A stretch of 64,000 nucleotides of DNA from Roseiarcus sp963820795. Its GTDB lineage: Bacteria; Pseudomonadota; Alphaproteobacteria; Rhizobiales; Beijerinckiaceae. A program made the position numbers and the translations under genes. Position 1 is the first letter of the stretch, and the number at the start of each line of letters is the position of its first letter. The stretch covers positions 62,001-126,000 of the forward strand of contig CAWGBJ010000002.1 in assembly GCA_963820795.1 (NCBI GenBank), written 5' to 3'. The notes under the pieces are model-generated. The model was not told the DNA's origin and ran no database searches. It was given only the letters and a program-made list of their open reading frames with translations. Positions 35,872-44,153 of this stretch are shown here, in pieces.

Positions 35872-36951
35872 ATGTCGAAACTGCGTACGATCAGTCGCCG
35901 TTCCATACTTCAGCTCGGCTTCGTGGCCGCAGCGGCCAGTCTTGTCGGTTCGCGCGCCATCGCCGACGCGATCAGCAACGCCAAAATCATTCCTTCGCCT
36001 GAGACGACCAAGGGCGTCGCCAAGAGCGGCAAGCTGCGCATCGGGTTCTCGAACGGGTTTTCGGGCAACACCTGGCGCACGATGAACCTGAAGTCGATGA
36101 ACAAAGAGGCGGAAGCCAACGCCGACGAATACGAACTGATCACCGTCGACGGTCAGGGCGACATCGCCAAGCAGGTCAACGACATCGACGATCTGATCGC
36201 TCAAAACGTCGATGCGCTTCTCATCATCGCCAACTCCGGCACGGCGGTCGTGCCCGTGATCCGCAAGGCCATGAAAGCCGGCATTATGACCGTGCCTTTC
36301 AATCTCCCCGTCGACGGCGAAGAGTGGCACGCCTTCATCGGCACCGACCCGAAGAAGAAGGGCGGCAAGACTGGCAAGTATCTGAGCGACGCGCTCGGCG
36401 GCAAAGGAAAGATCGTGGCCCTCGGCGGGTTGCCCGGCAATTCCTACACCGCAGGATGCTGGGCCGGCGCCAAGGAGAGTTTCGCGCCTGGAATCGAAGT
36501 GCTGGCCTTCAAGGACGCATCCTGGGAAGAAGACAAGGCCAAGGTCATCATGGCCGATCTAATCGCCGCCTATCCCGAGATCGACGGCATCTGGGCCGAC
36601 GGCGGCCAGGACGCGCTCGGCGGCCTGAAGGCTCTCGTCGCCGCGGGGCGGCCGTTGGCGCCGTGCGTTGGCGATGACTACAACGGACTCCTCAAGATGT
36701 ATGACGCCAACAAGGACAAGAATCCGAAGTTCAAGATCGGCTGCGTCTCCGAGCCGTCGTGGGAAGGCGTCGTTGCGCTGCGCACGGCTCAAAAGCTGCT
36801 CGCCGGCGAGACTGTGCCGAAGCGTCAGATCATCGAGCCGATCGTCATCGACGGTTCCAATTATCAGATCTTCATCAAGCGGGATCTGCCCGACGGCGTC
36901 TTCGTCGACACGACACTGTCCGACGACGAACTGAAGAAGCTCTTCAGCTAA
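35872..36951 (+). CDS. Sugar-binding protein with twin-arginine-like signal
   Basis: A 359-residue periplasmic binding protein (Peripla_BP_4). The N-terminus, ISRRSILQLGFVAAAASLVG, fits a Tat signal (S-R-R-S-I-L), unusual for sugar-binding proteins, which mostly use Sec. The mature part has KLRIGFSNGFSGNTWRT, DDLIAQNVDALLIIAN and IWADGGQDALGGLKAL. It lies 31 bp after the permease and before the fused ATPase-permease, with a GC-rich hairpin between. Confidence 0.88.
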   Translation: MSKLRTISRRSILQLGFVAAAASLVGSRAIADAISNAKIIPSPETTKGVAKSGKLRIGFSNGFSGNTWRTMNLKSMNKEAEANADEYELITVDGQGDIAKQVNDIDDLIAQNVDALLIIANSGTAVVPVIRKAMKAGIMTVPFNLPVDGEEWHAFIGTDPKKKGGKTGKYLSDALGGKGKIVALGGLPGNSYTAGCWAGAKESFAPGIEVLAFKDASWEEDKAKVIMADLIAAYPEIDGIWADGGQDALGGLKALVAAGRPLAPCVGDDYNGLLKMYDANKDKNPKFKIGCVSEPSWEGVVALRTAQKLLAGETVPKRQIIEPIVIDGSNYQIFIKRDLPDGVFVDTTLSDDELKKLFS

Positions 36952-36971
36952 TCCTCTCTCCTGCAAAGTCG

Positions 36972-36993
36972 GTCGCGCCCGCGCGGGCGCGAC
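36972..36993 (+). other. Intra-operon hairpin after the binding-protein gene
   Basis: GTCGCGCCC-GCGC-GGGCGCGAC forms a perfect 9-bp GC stem with a 4-nt loop and no T-run. Placed just after a binding-protein gene, it may protect that part of the mRNA, giving more binding protein than ATPase. The role is inferred. Confidence 0.5.
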
Positions 36994-37024
36994 TGCGCCG
37001 CCCGATCAGCCGAACCCGGTGACA

Positions 37025-39547
37025 ATGTTGCAGACTAATCCGAACGATATGCGCATCAACGCCCTCGAGTTGAAAGGCATAGAAAAGAGCTTCCCCGGCG
37101 TGCGGGTCCTCAAAGATGTTTCGTTCGCATGCCGGGCGGGCGAAGTCCATGTCCTCATGGGCGAGAACGGCGCTGGCAAGTCGACGCTGATGAGAATCAT
37201 CTCCGGCGTCTGGAAGCCGCAAGCGGGGCGAATCTTCGTTCGCGGTGAGGAAGTTCAAATCGCAGGGCCGAAGCAGTCGCAGGATCTCGGCATCGCCATG
37301 GTCTACCAGGACACGCGGCTCGTTCCTGATCTCGACGTGTGCCAAAACATATGGCTCGGGCGCGAACCCGGCGGGGCAATATTCGTCGACCGCCGCGCCA
37401 TGGGCCGCGGCGCGCAGGCCATTCTCGAGCGGCTCGGCGCTCCGATCGATCTCGGCAGACCCGTTCGCGACCTGAGCGTCGCAGAGCGCCAGGTGGTTGA
37501 AATCGCCAGGGCGCTGACGACGGAGCCCTCGGTCCTGATTCTCGACGAGCCGACTTCTGCGCTAGACGCCGCCGAGATTCAGCACCTCTTCACAATCGTC
37601 AAGGAGCTCAAACGAAGCGGCACGGCGATCATCTTCATCTCGCATCGCCTGCCGGAAGTCTTCGCCATCGCCGACCGCATTACGGTTCTCAAGGACGGCG
37701 AGGTCGTCGGCACGGTCGATCGCGACGACGTCAGCCACGAGCGCCTCGTCGCGATGATGGTCGGTCGGGAAATAGCGCTCGCCTACCCGCCGCGGTCGAC
37801 CGGCGCGGGAGCGGAACGTCTGGTCGTCGACAACATGACTGCGGCCGGCGTCTTCGAGGGCGTTTCGTTTCGCGCCCGGGCTGGCGAAATCGTCGGCCTC
37901 GGTGGCATTCAAGGCAACGGGCAGGCAGACGTCGTCCGCGCAATCTTCGGGCTCGCCCTCTGGACGGGCAGCGTGAAGCTCGACGGAGAGGAGGCGGCGC
38001 TCGGTTCGCCGGCGCGCGCCATCAAGGCGGGCATCGTCTACGTGCCCGGGGAACGGCACAGCGAAGGCCTGTTCCTGCCTCACTCCATCCGGGAAAACAT
38101 TTCCATGCCGCACCTCTTCGGCTGGGCCGGACTCGGGGTTATTCCCGTCGCCAAGGAGCGACAAGTCACTCGCGACGCCATCAAAAGCTTTGCGGTCAAG
38201 ACACCTTCCGGCGAGGAGAATGTCGCCAACCTGTCGGGCGGCAATCAACAGAAGGTTGTGCTCGGCCGATGGACCGCCGGTTCGCCGAACGTCTTCATTT
38301 TCGAAGACCCGACCCGCGGCGTCGACGTCGCGACTAAGCTCGATCTCTACCGGCGCATCCGCGCCTTGGCGGAAGACGGCGCTGCGGTGATTCTGGTCTC
38401 ATCCGACCTTCTCGAATTGATCGGCCTTAGTGACCGCATTCTCGTCTTCTCACGCGGGCGGATCGTGAACGAAATCGCCGGCGCGGAGGCTACGGAAGAA
38501 GGCATCGTCGGCAGCGCCACCGGCGCCGGCGGCGCGACAGTCCACGGTAGGATCTCAGCTTCGCAAACGGCGGAGGCGGTGCAGGACAACCGCCGCGCAG
38601 GGCCGTTGGTACAACGCTACGCCGGGCCGCTGCTGCTCGCCGTCCTCATACTTGCTCTGGTCTTCGGCGCGTCGCGCTATTCGGCCTTCTTTCTGACGTC
38701 GCGCAATCTCGCCAACATCGCCAGCCAGGTCGCGCCGCTGGCGCTCGCGGCGCTCGGCCAATTCAGCGTCATCCTTCTTGGCGGCATCGATCTCTCGGTT
38801 GGGCCATTGATCAGCTTGATCACCGCGATCGCGTCCTTCGCCGCGGTGGCGGAAGGTCCAGAAGGGGTCGTTGTCGCCATCGGGGCCGGTCTCGCCGCCG
38901 GTCTGGCGACTGGGCTCGCCAACGCCTTCCTGGTTGTCCGCCTGCGCATTCCCGACCTCATTGCGACGCTCTCGACCTATTCCGTCGTCCTCGGCGTGGC
39001 GCTGATCGTACGGCCGAGTCCGGGCGGCTTGATCAGCGAGACGTTCATCGACTTTTTCAGCGGCGCAATCGGCCCGTTCCCGACGGCGGCCGTAGCGATC
39101 GTCCTGGTCTTCGTGGCGGCGGAGGTTCTGCTGGTTCGCGGGCGGCTCGGGCAGAAACTCTATGGCGTCGGCTCCAACAGCGAGGCAAGCCATGTCGTCG
39201 GCATCGCCATCGATCGTGTGCGCGCCGGCGCCTATGTGTTCTGCGCCCTCTGTGCTTCGGTCGCTGGACTTCTGATCGCAGCGCGCATCGGAAGCGGCGA
39301 TCCCCAGGCCGGAACCTCGTTCACTTTGGCTTCCATCACTGCGGTCGTGGTCGGGGGCGTCAGCGTCTTCGGCGGTCGCGGAACGGCGATCGGCGTTCTT
39401 CTCGGCGCGATCGCTGTCGGCGTGATGCAGAACGCTCTCAACCTGATGCACGTCTCGGCGTACTATCAATATATGTGGACCGGCGGACTGACCCTCATAG
39501 CGGTCGTCGGATACTCGTTCCGCATGTCGGTGAGCAAGCAGCGATGA
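37025..39547 (+). CDS. Fused sugar ABC transporter ATPase and permease
   Basis: A single polypeptide of about 840 residues combining an RbsA-type double ATPase and an RbsC-type permease. Residues 10-500 hold Walker A GENGAGKS (about 46), LILDEPTSALD, and the second-domain signature NLSGGNQQKVVLGRW with FEDPTRGVD. Residues about 525-840 hold 8-9 membrane helices with LLGGIDLSVGPLISL, LYGVGSNSEASHVVGI and ITAVVVGGVSVFGGRGT. The two halves are separate genes in most systems. The start is not firm: GTG 37019 or ATG 37049 are alternatives. It overlaps the lactonase gene by 4 bp. Confidence 0.9.
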   Translation: MLQTNPNDMRINALELKGIEKSFPGVRVLKDVSFACRAGEVHVLMGENGAGKSTLMRIISGVWKPQAGRIFVRGEEVQIAGPKQSQDLGIAMVYQDTRLVPDLDVCQNIWLGREPGGAIFVDRRAMGRGAQAILERLGAPIDLGRPVRDLSVAERQVVEIARALTTEPSVLILDEPTSALDAAEIQHLFTIVKELKRSGTAIIFISHRLPEVFAIADRITVLKDGEVVGTVDRDDVSHERLVAMMVGREIALAYPPRSTGAGAERLVVDNMTAAGVFEGVSFRARAGEIVGLGGIQGNGQADVVRAIFGLALWTGSVKLDGEEAALGSPARAIKAGIVYVPGERHSEGLFLPHSIRENISMPHLFGWAGLGVIPVAKERQVTRDAIKSFAVKTPSGEENVANLSGGNQQKVVLGRWTAGSPNVFIFEDPTRGVDVATKLDLYRRIRALAEDGAAVILVSSDLLELIGLSDRILVFSRGRIVNEIAGAEATEEGIVGSATGAGGATVHGRISASQTAEAVQDNRRAGPLVQRYAGPLLLAVLILALVFGASRYSAFFLTSRNLANIASQVAPLALAALGQFSVILLGGIDLSVGPLISLITAIASFAAVAEGPEGVVVAIGAGLAAGLATGLANAFLVVRLRIPDLIATLSTYSVVLGVALIVRPSPGGLISETFIDFFSGAIGPFPTAAVAIVLVFVAAEVLLVRGRLGQKLYGVGSNSEASHVVGIAIDRVRAGAYVFCALCASVAGLLIAARIGSGDPQAGTSFTLASITAVVVGGVSVFGGRGTAIGVLLGAIAVGVMQNALNLMHVSAYYQYMWTGGLTLIAVVGYSFRMSVSKQR

Positions 39548-40437
39548 GCATTGGCGCGCATGATCCTCGCGACGCGGTCTGCGTCGTCGACAGTAAGAAC
39601 AAGCTCGGCGAAGTGCCGGTGTGGGATGTTGTCGAGCAGGCGCTCTATTGGGTCGACATCGAGGGCGCCCTGCTGTGCCGCCTTCATCCGGCCTCGGGCG
39701 CCATTCAAACGTGGCGGATGCCGGAGCGGCTCTGCGCGTTGGCTCTGCGCGAAAAGGCCGGGATGGTCATCGCGCTCGCCTCCGGTTTCGCCTTCTTCGA
39801 TCCGGCGAGCGGCGCGATCGAGCGCCTCGCGGCGCCCGAGGCGCATTTGCCCAGCAACCGCATGAACGACGGCAAATGCGATCGGCGCGGCCGGTTCTGG
39901 GCCGGCACGATGGACGATCGGCTGACTTCGCCGACAGCGTCTCTCTATCGGCTCGATCCCGACCTGAGCTGTCATCGCATGGAGGGTGGGATCGGCATCT
40001 CCAATAGTCTCTCCTGGAGCCCCGACAATACAACCTTTTATTTCGCTGACTCCCTGCGCAAGACGATCTTCGCCTACGACTTCGACATCGATGCGGGTTC
40101 GATCCGCAATCGCCGCGTCTTCGCCGATTGCAACGATCAGGAAGGCACGCCCGATGGATCGACGATCGACGCCGAGGGCTTTCTGTGGAACGCGCATTGG
40201 GACGGCTGGAAACTGGTGCGCTATGCCCCCGACGGCCGCGTCGATCGGATCGTTCCCCTGCCGGTGCAAAAGCCAACGAGCTGTATGTTCGGCGGCCCGG
40301 ATCTGTCGACGCTTTACGTGACCTCGGCCATCTGGGATCTCGGCGCCGAAGCGCTGAAAGGACAACCGCACGCCGGCGGCGTCTTCGCGCTCGACGTCGG
40401 CGTGCGCGGCTTGCCGGAACCGCGTTTCGCCGGCTGA
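39544..40437 (+). CDS. SMP-30/gluconolactonase family protein
   Basis: A 297-residue six-bladed beta-propeller lactonase. Metal ligands and motifs: LGEVPVWD (Glu), RMNDGKCDRRGRFWAGTM (Asn/Asp), ISNSLSWSPDN, DGSTIDAEGFLWNAHWDGW and TSCMFGGPDLSTLYVTSA. These enzymes open aldonolactones to aldonic acids. It is the last gene of the importer operon (ATGA overlap with the fused transporter) and supplies the acid for the enolase-superfamily dehydratase across the divergent promoter. Confidence 0.9.
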   Translation: MSIGAHDPRDAVCVVDSKNKLGEVPVWDVVEQALYWVDIEGALLCRLHPASGAIQTWRMPERLCALALREKAGMVIALASGFAFFDPASGAIERLAAPEAHLPSNRMNDGKCDRRGRFWAGTMDDRLTSPTASLYRLDPDLSCHRMEGGIGISNSLSWSPDNTTFYFADSLRKTIFAYDFDIDAGSIRNRRVFADCNDQEGTPDGSTIDAEGFLWNAHWDGWKLVRYAPDGRVDRIVPLPVQKPTSCMFGGPDLSTLYVTSAIWDLGAEALKGQPHAGGVFALDVGVRGLPEPRFAG

Positions 40438-40597
40438 GATTGCGACGCCAAAAAGGGAGATCTCATGGAGCCATTGCGGTCCGTCGCGTCCGCTGCAATT
40501 CGGCGATGCCGGCCCTCTTCTAGGCCACAACGGCTTCGCGGAGCACAAGAGGACGGGCCCTCAGGAGGGAGGACGGGCAAGCGCAATATACGCTGGG

Positions 40598-41095
40598 TTA
40601 CATGCAGACGTTGACGAGCCGGCGACCGAGGTAGCGGCCGTGCGCGGTCCAAACTCTGCGATGGACCCAGCACGAACTCGCCGCGGGATAGGCGTACGGA
40701 TAGTCGCCGACATAGGTGACGCCCGGGCCCCAACCGCAATCGCCCCAGCCCCAGTCGCATCCGCCCCAGCCGGTATAGGCCCAGCCGGGATTCCAATAAC
40801 CGCCCCACCCGTAACGTCGCCAGCCATAGCCGCCACGCCAGCCATACGCCCGCCATCCATAGCCGCCACGCCATCCATAGCCGCCGCCCCAACCGCCATG
40901 CCAGCCGCCGAAGCCGCCCCCGCCATGCCAGCCGCCGAAGCCGCCGCCACCGTGCCAGCCTCCGCCTCCGCCGCCGTGCCAGCCTCCGCCTCCGCCGCCG
41001 ATCCGGAAGCCTGCCTGGGCGGGCGCCGAGCCGACGGCCACCGAGAACACGATCGCCGCCAATCCAGCGACGATAAATTTGATGAACGCGCGCAT
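40598..41095 (-). CDS. Secreted Gly/Trp/His/Tyr-rich repeat protein
   Basis: A 165-residue protein with a Sec signal (MRAFIKFIVAGLAAIVFSVA, cleavage near APAQA). A low-complexity region of WHGGGG and GFGGWHGG repeats follows, then GYGWRGGYGWR repeats, and the C-terminal 60 residues contain five Cys and a conserved-looking end (SCWVHRRVWTAHGRYLGRRLVNVC). GGAGG precedes the ATG. Similar proteins occur in rhizobia without known function; the His- and Trp-rich repeats could bind metal or surface polymers. Confidence 0.75.
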   Translation of the reverse strand: MRAFIKFIVAGLAAIVFSVAVGSAPAQAGFRIGGGGGGWHGGGGGGWHGGGGFGGWHGGGGFGGWHGGWGGGYGWRGGYGWRAYGWRGGYGWRRYGWGGYWNPGWAYTGWGGCDWGWGDCGWGPGVTYVGDYPYAYPAASSCWVHRRVWTAHGRYLGRRLVNVCM

Positions 41096-41350
41096 GACCA
41101 CCTCCAACGCGAGGCCCGGGCGCCGCAAAAGCCGCCGACCCTTCGCCGTCGCCGTTATCGCGGACCGGCCTTCTGGCGATCAGGCGCCTAGCACCGTACC
41201 TTACCCTATCAGGATTCCAGATGACAGCCAGCCGAAGCTGGCTCGGCGATCCGCCCAAGCCGTGAAAAACTCGGAAATCGAGGCGCCGTGAGTCGGTCAT
41301 CGCCGGCACGTGAGGATCCGCCGTCCACGGAGCGTTCGATCCTTCAGGGC

Positions 41351-41600
41351 CTACGCGGAAGCGGCGTAGGGACGAAAGATCGATTTCTCGCTGCCGCAAT
41401 CCGGACAGCGCCATTCAACCGAGATCGCAGCAAAAGACGTGCCCGGCGGCACGCCCTGTTCGGAGGCTCCGAGCCTCTCGTCGAAGATGAAATAACAGCC
41501 CCGGCAAATGAAGCGCCGCTTCGAGCTCGGAGTCACGACGGCGACCGGCCGCGGCGTTCGGCTCTTCGGCGAGGTGCGGCAGGTTAAGCTCGCTGCCCAC
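41351..41600 (-). CDS. Rubredoxin, frameshift near the N-terminus
   Basis: The rubredoxin core reads FICRGCYFIFDERLG and VEWRCPDCGSEKSIF, with both CxxC iron-binding knuckles. In its own frame the only nearby start is a GTG at 41536. In a second frame a GTG at 41600 begins MGSELNLPHLAEEPNAAA, a natural-looking N-terminus. Removing one G in GCCGGTCGCC at about 41551 joins the two into an 82-residue rubredoxin. A role in electron transfer is inferred from the fold. The dispersed repeat begins 27 bp upstream. Confidence 0.75.
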
Positions 41601-41626
41601 GGCAATCGTCCCGCTCTGCCGGGCGA

Positions 41627-42011
41627 GCGGTTCGACTGAACTTTCACCACAAGCGACGCGCGTTCGCGGAAAACGAGATTCCGCCTGTTACTCCCTGCCA
41701 ACAGGGCAATTGCTTCCCGCCGCTCTTGGGCGATTGCACAAATCTCTTGTCTTTCATTTGGTTGAGCGAATTTGCTCGTGTGGAAGGGAAAGACGGAGCA
41801 GAGGAGATTATCCCCCTGTTGGGCCGATGAACAGGAGGGACCGGGAGGGGGAGCGCAAAGCGGAAAACCGACTTCATGGGTCCGCTGGAGAGCGCAACCG
41901 TCAAGAATATCCAAACGAAGCCGCCCGGCGCCGGTCCCGCCGTACGTTTTGCGCGAGGATAACGCCGTATCTGTTTGATCTTACGGACGTAACCACGGTT
42001 TGTGTGCGAGA
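41627..42011. repeat. Dispersed 385-bp repeat, copy A
   Basis: This is roughly 90% identical by eye, in the same orientation, to 56975-57360. The shared part runs from GCGGTTCGACTGAAC to a TGTGTGxGAGA end. No terminal inverted repeats or convincing reading frame are seen; open frames on either strand are short and shifted between copies. It ends about 50 bp from the 3' end of tRNA-Met. It may be a non-autonomous mobile element or a structured RNA. Confidence 0.8.
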
Positions 42012-42059
42012 CTTAATGCGGTCCTTTCATTAAATTGTTCATGATATCGCATTAATAGG

Positions 42060-42136
42060 TGGTAGCGGGACCCGGACTCGAACCGGGGACCTACGGATTA
42101 TGATTCCGCCGCTCTAACCAGCTGAGCTATCCCGCC
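42060..42136 (-). tRNA. tRNA-Met(CAT), elongator type
   Basis: Minus-strand cloverleaf of 77 nt: acceptor GGCGGGA/TCCCGCT, D-arm with CAGCTGGTTAGAGC, anticodon stem-loop GGCGG-AATCATAAT-CCG with CAT, T-arm CCCGG-TTCGAGT-CCGGG, and encoded CCA. The pairing at the acceptor end and the D-loop fit elongator Met rather than initiator. Confidence 0.93.
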
Positions 42137-42229
42137 GCATCCAACCTTGGCGCCGACGGCCTTTTCAGGCGAAGGCGCGGTATAGAGACGCCCGGCGAAG
42201 CCTGTCAAGGCGCGCGCTTCGAAAGGCGC

Positions 42230-43315
42230 TCAGATCGTCTCCGGGAAGACGCGGGTGACATGGCCCATCTTGCGGCCCGGGCGGATCTCGAGCTTGCCGT
42301 AGAGGTGCAGACAGAGATCGGGTTGGGCGAGGATGTCGCGCCAGTCCTCTGCGTCCTCGCCGATCAGATTGTGCATTTCCACTCGGCCCCGCCGTGTCGG
42401 CGCCCCGAGCGGCCAGCCGGCGATGGCGCGGATGTGCTGCTCGAACTGCGAGGTCTGCGCTCCGTCGAGCGTCCAGTGGCCGGAATTGTGCACGCGCGGC
42501 GCAACCTCGTTGACGACGAGCCCTTCCCGCCCCTGCCGGTCTCGGGTCACGAAGAGCTCGACCGCCAGCACGCCGACATAGTCGAGCGCTTCCAGAATCC
42601 TGGTCGCAATCTTCTGCGCCTCCACCTCGGTTTCGGCGGCGATCCGCGCCGGCGCGCGGCTCCGCGCCAAGATGTGACGTTCGTGCTCGTTCTCGCTGAG
42701 GTCGAAGGCGGCGATGTCGCCTTCGAGACTGCGGGCCGCAACCACGGAAACCTCGCGCTCGAAGACGACGAAGCCTTCGAGAATCATCGGCGCGGAGCCG
42801 AGCGCCCGATGGACGGCGGCGACGTTCGAACCTTCCCGGATCAGCGCCTGGCCCTTGCCGTCGTAGCCGAACCGCCGGGTCTTCAGGATAGCCGGGCGGC
42901 CGAGCTCGGCGACTGCGCGCACCAGCGCCCCGGCGTCTTCGACCCCGACGAAGGGCGCGGTCTTGAGGCCGAGATCGCGCAGGAACGCCTTTTCCATGAG
43001 CCGGTCCTGGGTCACGGCAAGCGCCCGCGCGCCCGGGCGCACGGGGACGCGCGTGGCCAGGAATTCGACGGTCTCGGTCGGCAGGCTCTCGAATTCATAA
43101 GTGACGATGTCGACCGACGCGGCGAAGCGCGACAGCGCCTCCTCGTCATCGAAGCCGGCGATTGTTCGGGCAGCCGCCGCGTCGTAAGCGGGAGCCTCGG
43201 CGTCGGGCGCGAAGATATGGGTGCGCAGGCCGAGTTTCAGCGCCGCGATCGCCAGCATTCGCCCGAGCTGGCCGGCGCCCAGGATGCCGATCGTCGCGCC
43301 GGGGCTGAGAATCAT
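42230..43315 (-). CDS. purK: 5-(carboxyamino)imidazole ribonucleotide synthase PurK
   Basis: A 361-residue ATP-grasp enzyme that makes N5-CAIR from AIR, bicarbonate and ATP. Motifs: ATIGILGAGQLGRMLAIAA at the N-terminus, TYEFESLP, KTRRFGYDGKGQ (ATP-grasp) and NEVAPRVHNSGHWT. It overlaps the purE stop by 4 bp and forms the purEK operon. Confidence 0.95.
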   Translation of the reverse strand: MILSPGATIGILGAGQLGRMLAIAALKLGLRTHIFAPDAEAPAYDAAAARTIAGFDDEEALSRFAASVDIVTYEFESLPTETVEFLATRVPVRPGARALAVTQDRLMEKAFLRDLGLKTAPFVGVEDAGALVRAVAELGRPAILKTRRFGYDGKGQALIREGSNVAAVHRALGSAPMILEGFVVFEREVSVVAARSLEGDIAAFDLSENEHERHILARSRAPARIAAETEVEAQKIATRILEALDYVGVLAVELFVTRDRQGREGLVVNEVAPRVHNSGHWTLDGAQTSQFEQHIRAIAGWPLGAPTRRGRVEMHNLIGEDAEDWRDILAQPDLCLHLYGKLEIRPGRKMGHVTRVFPETI

Positions 43316-43818
43316 CCGGCTTGGCCCTCGTCGGTCGGGCGCTCGGCGACTTCGGCCGTCCGGGCATCGCGCCAGGCCGCGAGTCGCTTCGCAAGCGATT
43401 CGTCGGAGAGCGCCAGCACCGCGCAGGCGAGCAGCGCCGCATTGACCGCGCCGGCTTCGCCGATCGCCAGCGTCCCGACCGGCACGCCCGCCGGCATCTG
43501 CACGATCGAAAGCAGACTGTCCTGCCCCGAGAGCGCCTTGGACGGGACCGGCACGCCGAGGACAGGCAGCGGCGTGAAGGCCGCGGTCATGCCGGGCAGA
43601 TGCGCCGCGCCGCCGGCGCCGGCGATGATGACCCGGAAGCCCTCGCCCTTCGCCCCCTTGGCGAAGGCGACGAGCCGGTCGGGGGTGCGGTGAGCTGAAA
43701 CAATGCGCGCGTCGTAGCCGACGCCCAGCGCTTCGAGCGTTTCGGCCGCGCGCCGCATGACCGTCCAGTCGGACTGGCTGCCCATGATGATGGCGACGGG
43801 TTTTGGCGCGCCGGTCAT
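43312..43818 (-). CDS. purE: 5-(carboxyamino)imidazole ribonucleotide mutase PurE
   Basis: A 168-residue class I PurE that moves the carboxylate of N5-CAIR to C4. Motifs: IIMGSQSDWTVM, RIVSAHRTPDRL, IIAGAGGAAHLPGMTAA, SLLSIVQMPAGVPVGT and NAALLACAVLAL. The open frame upstream runs through the palindromic repeats at 43931-44058, so the ATG at 43818 is preferred. Confidence 0.95.
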   Translation of the reverse strand: MTGAPKPVAIIMGSQSDWTVMRRAAETLEALGVGYDARIVSAHRTPDRLVAFAKGAKGEGFRVIIAGAGGAAHLPGMTAAFTPLPVLGVPVPSKALSGQDSLLSIVQMPAGVPVGTLAIGEAGAVNAALLACAVLALSDESLAKRLAAWRDARTAEVAERPTDEGQAG

Positions 43819-43930
43819 AGGCGCACGCCGATGCGCGAATCGCCGAAAACCATGGAGACAGCGATTAAAGGAAGGGGGCCGACGGCGCAAGCTTGGACAA
43901 GTCCCCTCAAGGTAATCGGGCGAAGGCGAT

Positions 43931-44058
43931 CTCCTCCCCCCTTGTGGGGGAGGATTAAGGAGGGGGGTCGCGCCAGACTTCGGAAGCTGTTCATGCACGC
44001 CTTCCGCGGAGAGCGCAGCGCGACCCCCCACCCCTTCCCGCCCCCGCAAGGGGGGCGG
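43931..44058. repeat. Composite palindromic repeat between purE and clcA
   Basis: Two hairpins, TCCTCCCCC...TGGGGGAGGA (43932-43953) and CCCGCCCCCGCAAGGGGGGCGGG (44036-44058, a near-perfect palindrome), flank a 12-bp perfect inverted repeat GGGGGGTCGCGC (43962-43973) / GCGCGACCCCCC (44018-44029). This accounts for most of the 335-bp gap 43819-44153. It is of the REP/intergenic-palindrome type. Confidence 0.7.
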
Positions 44059-44153
44059 GAGCGCGCCGAACCGTCAGAATCTTCGCTTCGCCCGATTGCC
44101 CTGAGTCCCCTAACAAGTCGCCTAGACTTCGATAAGGCCTCGGACGCCGGGAC

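Noticed and set aside
40860..41000. Regularly spaced repeats that could be mistaken for a CRISPR array
   Set aside because: The units are in-frame codons for WHGGGG-type repeats inside a gene with a signal peptide; spacers are not unique sequence.
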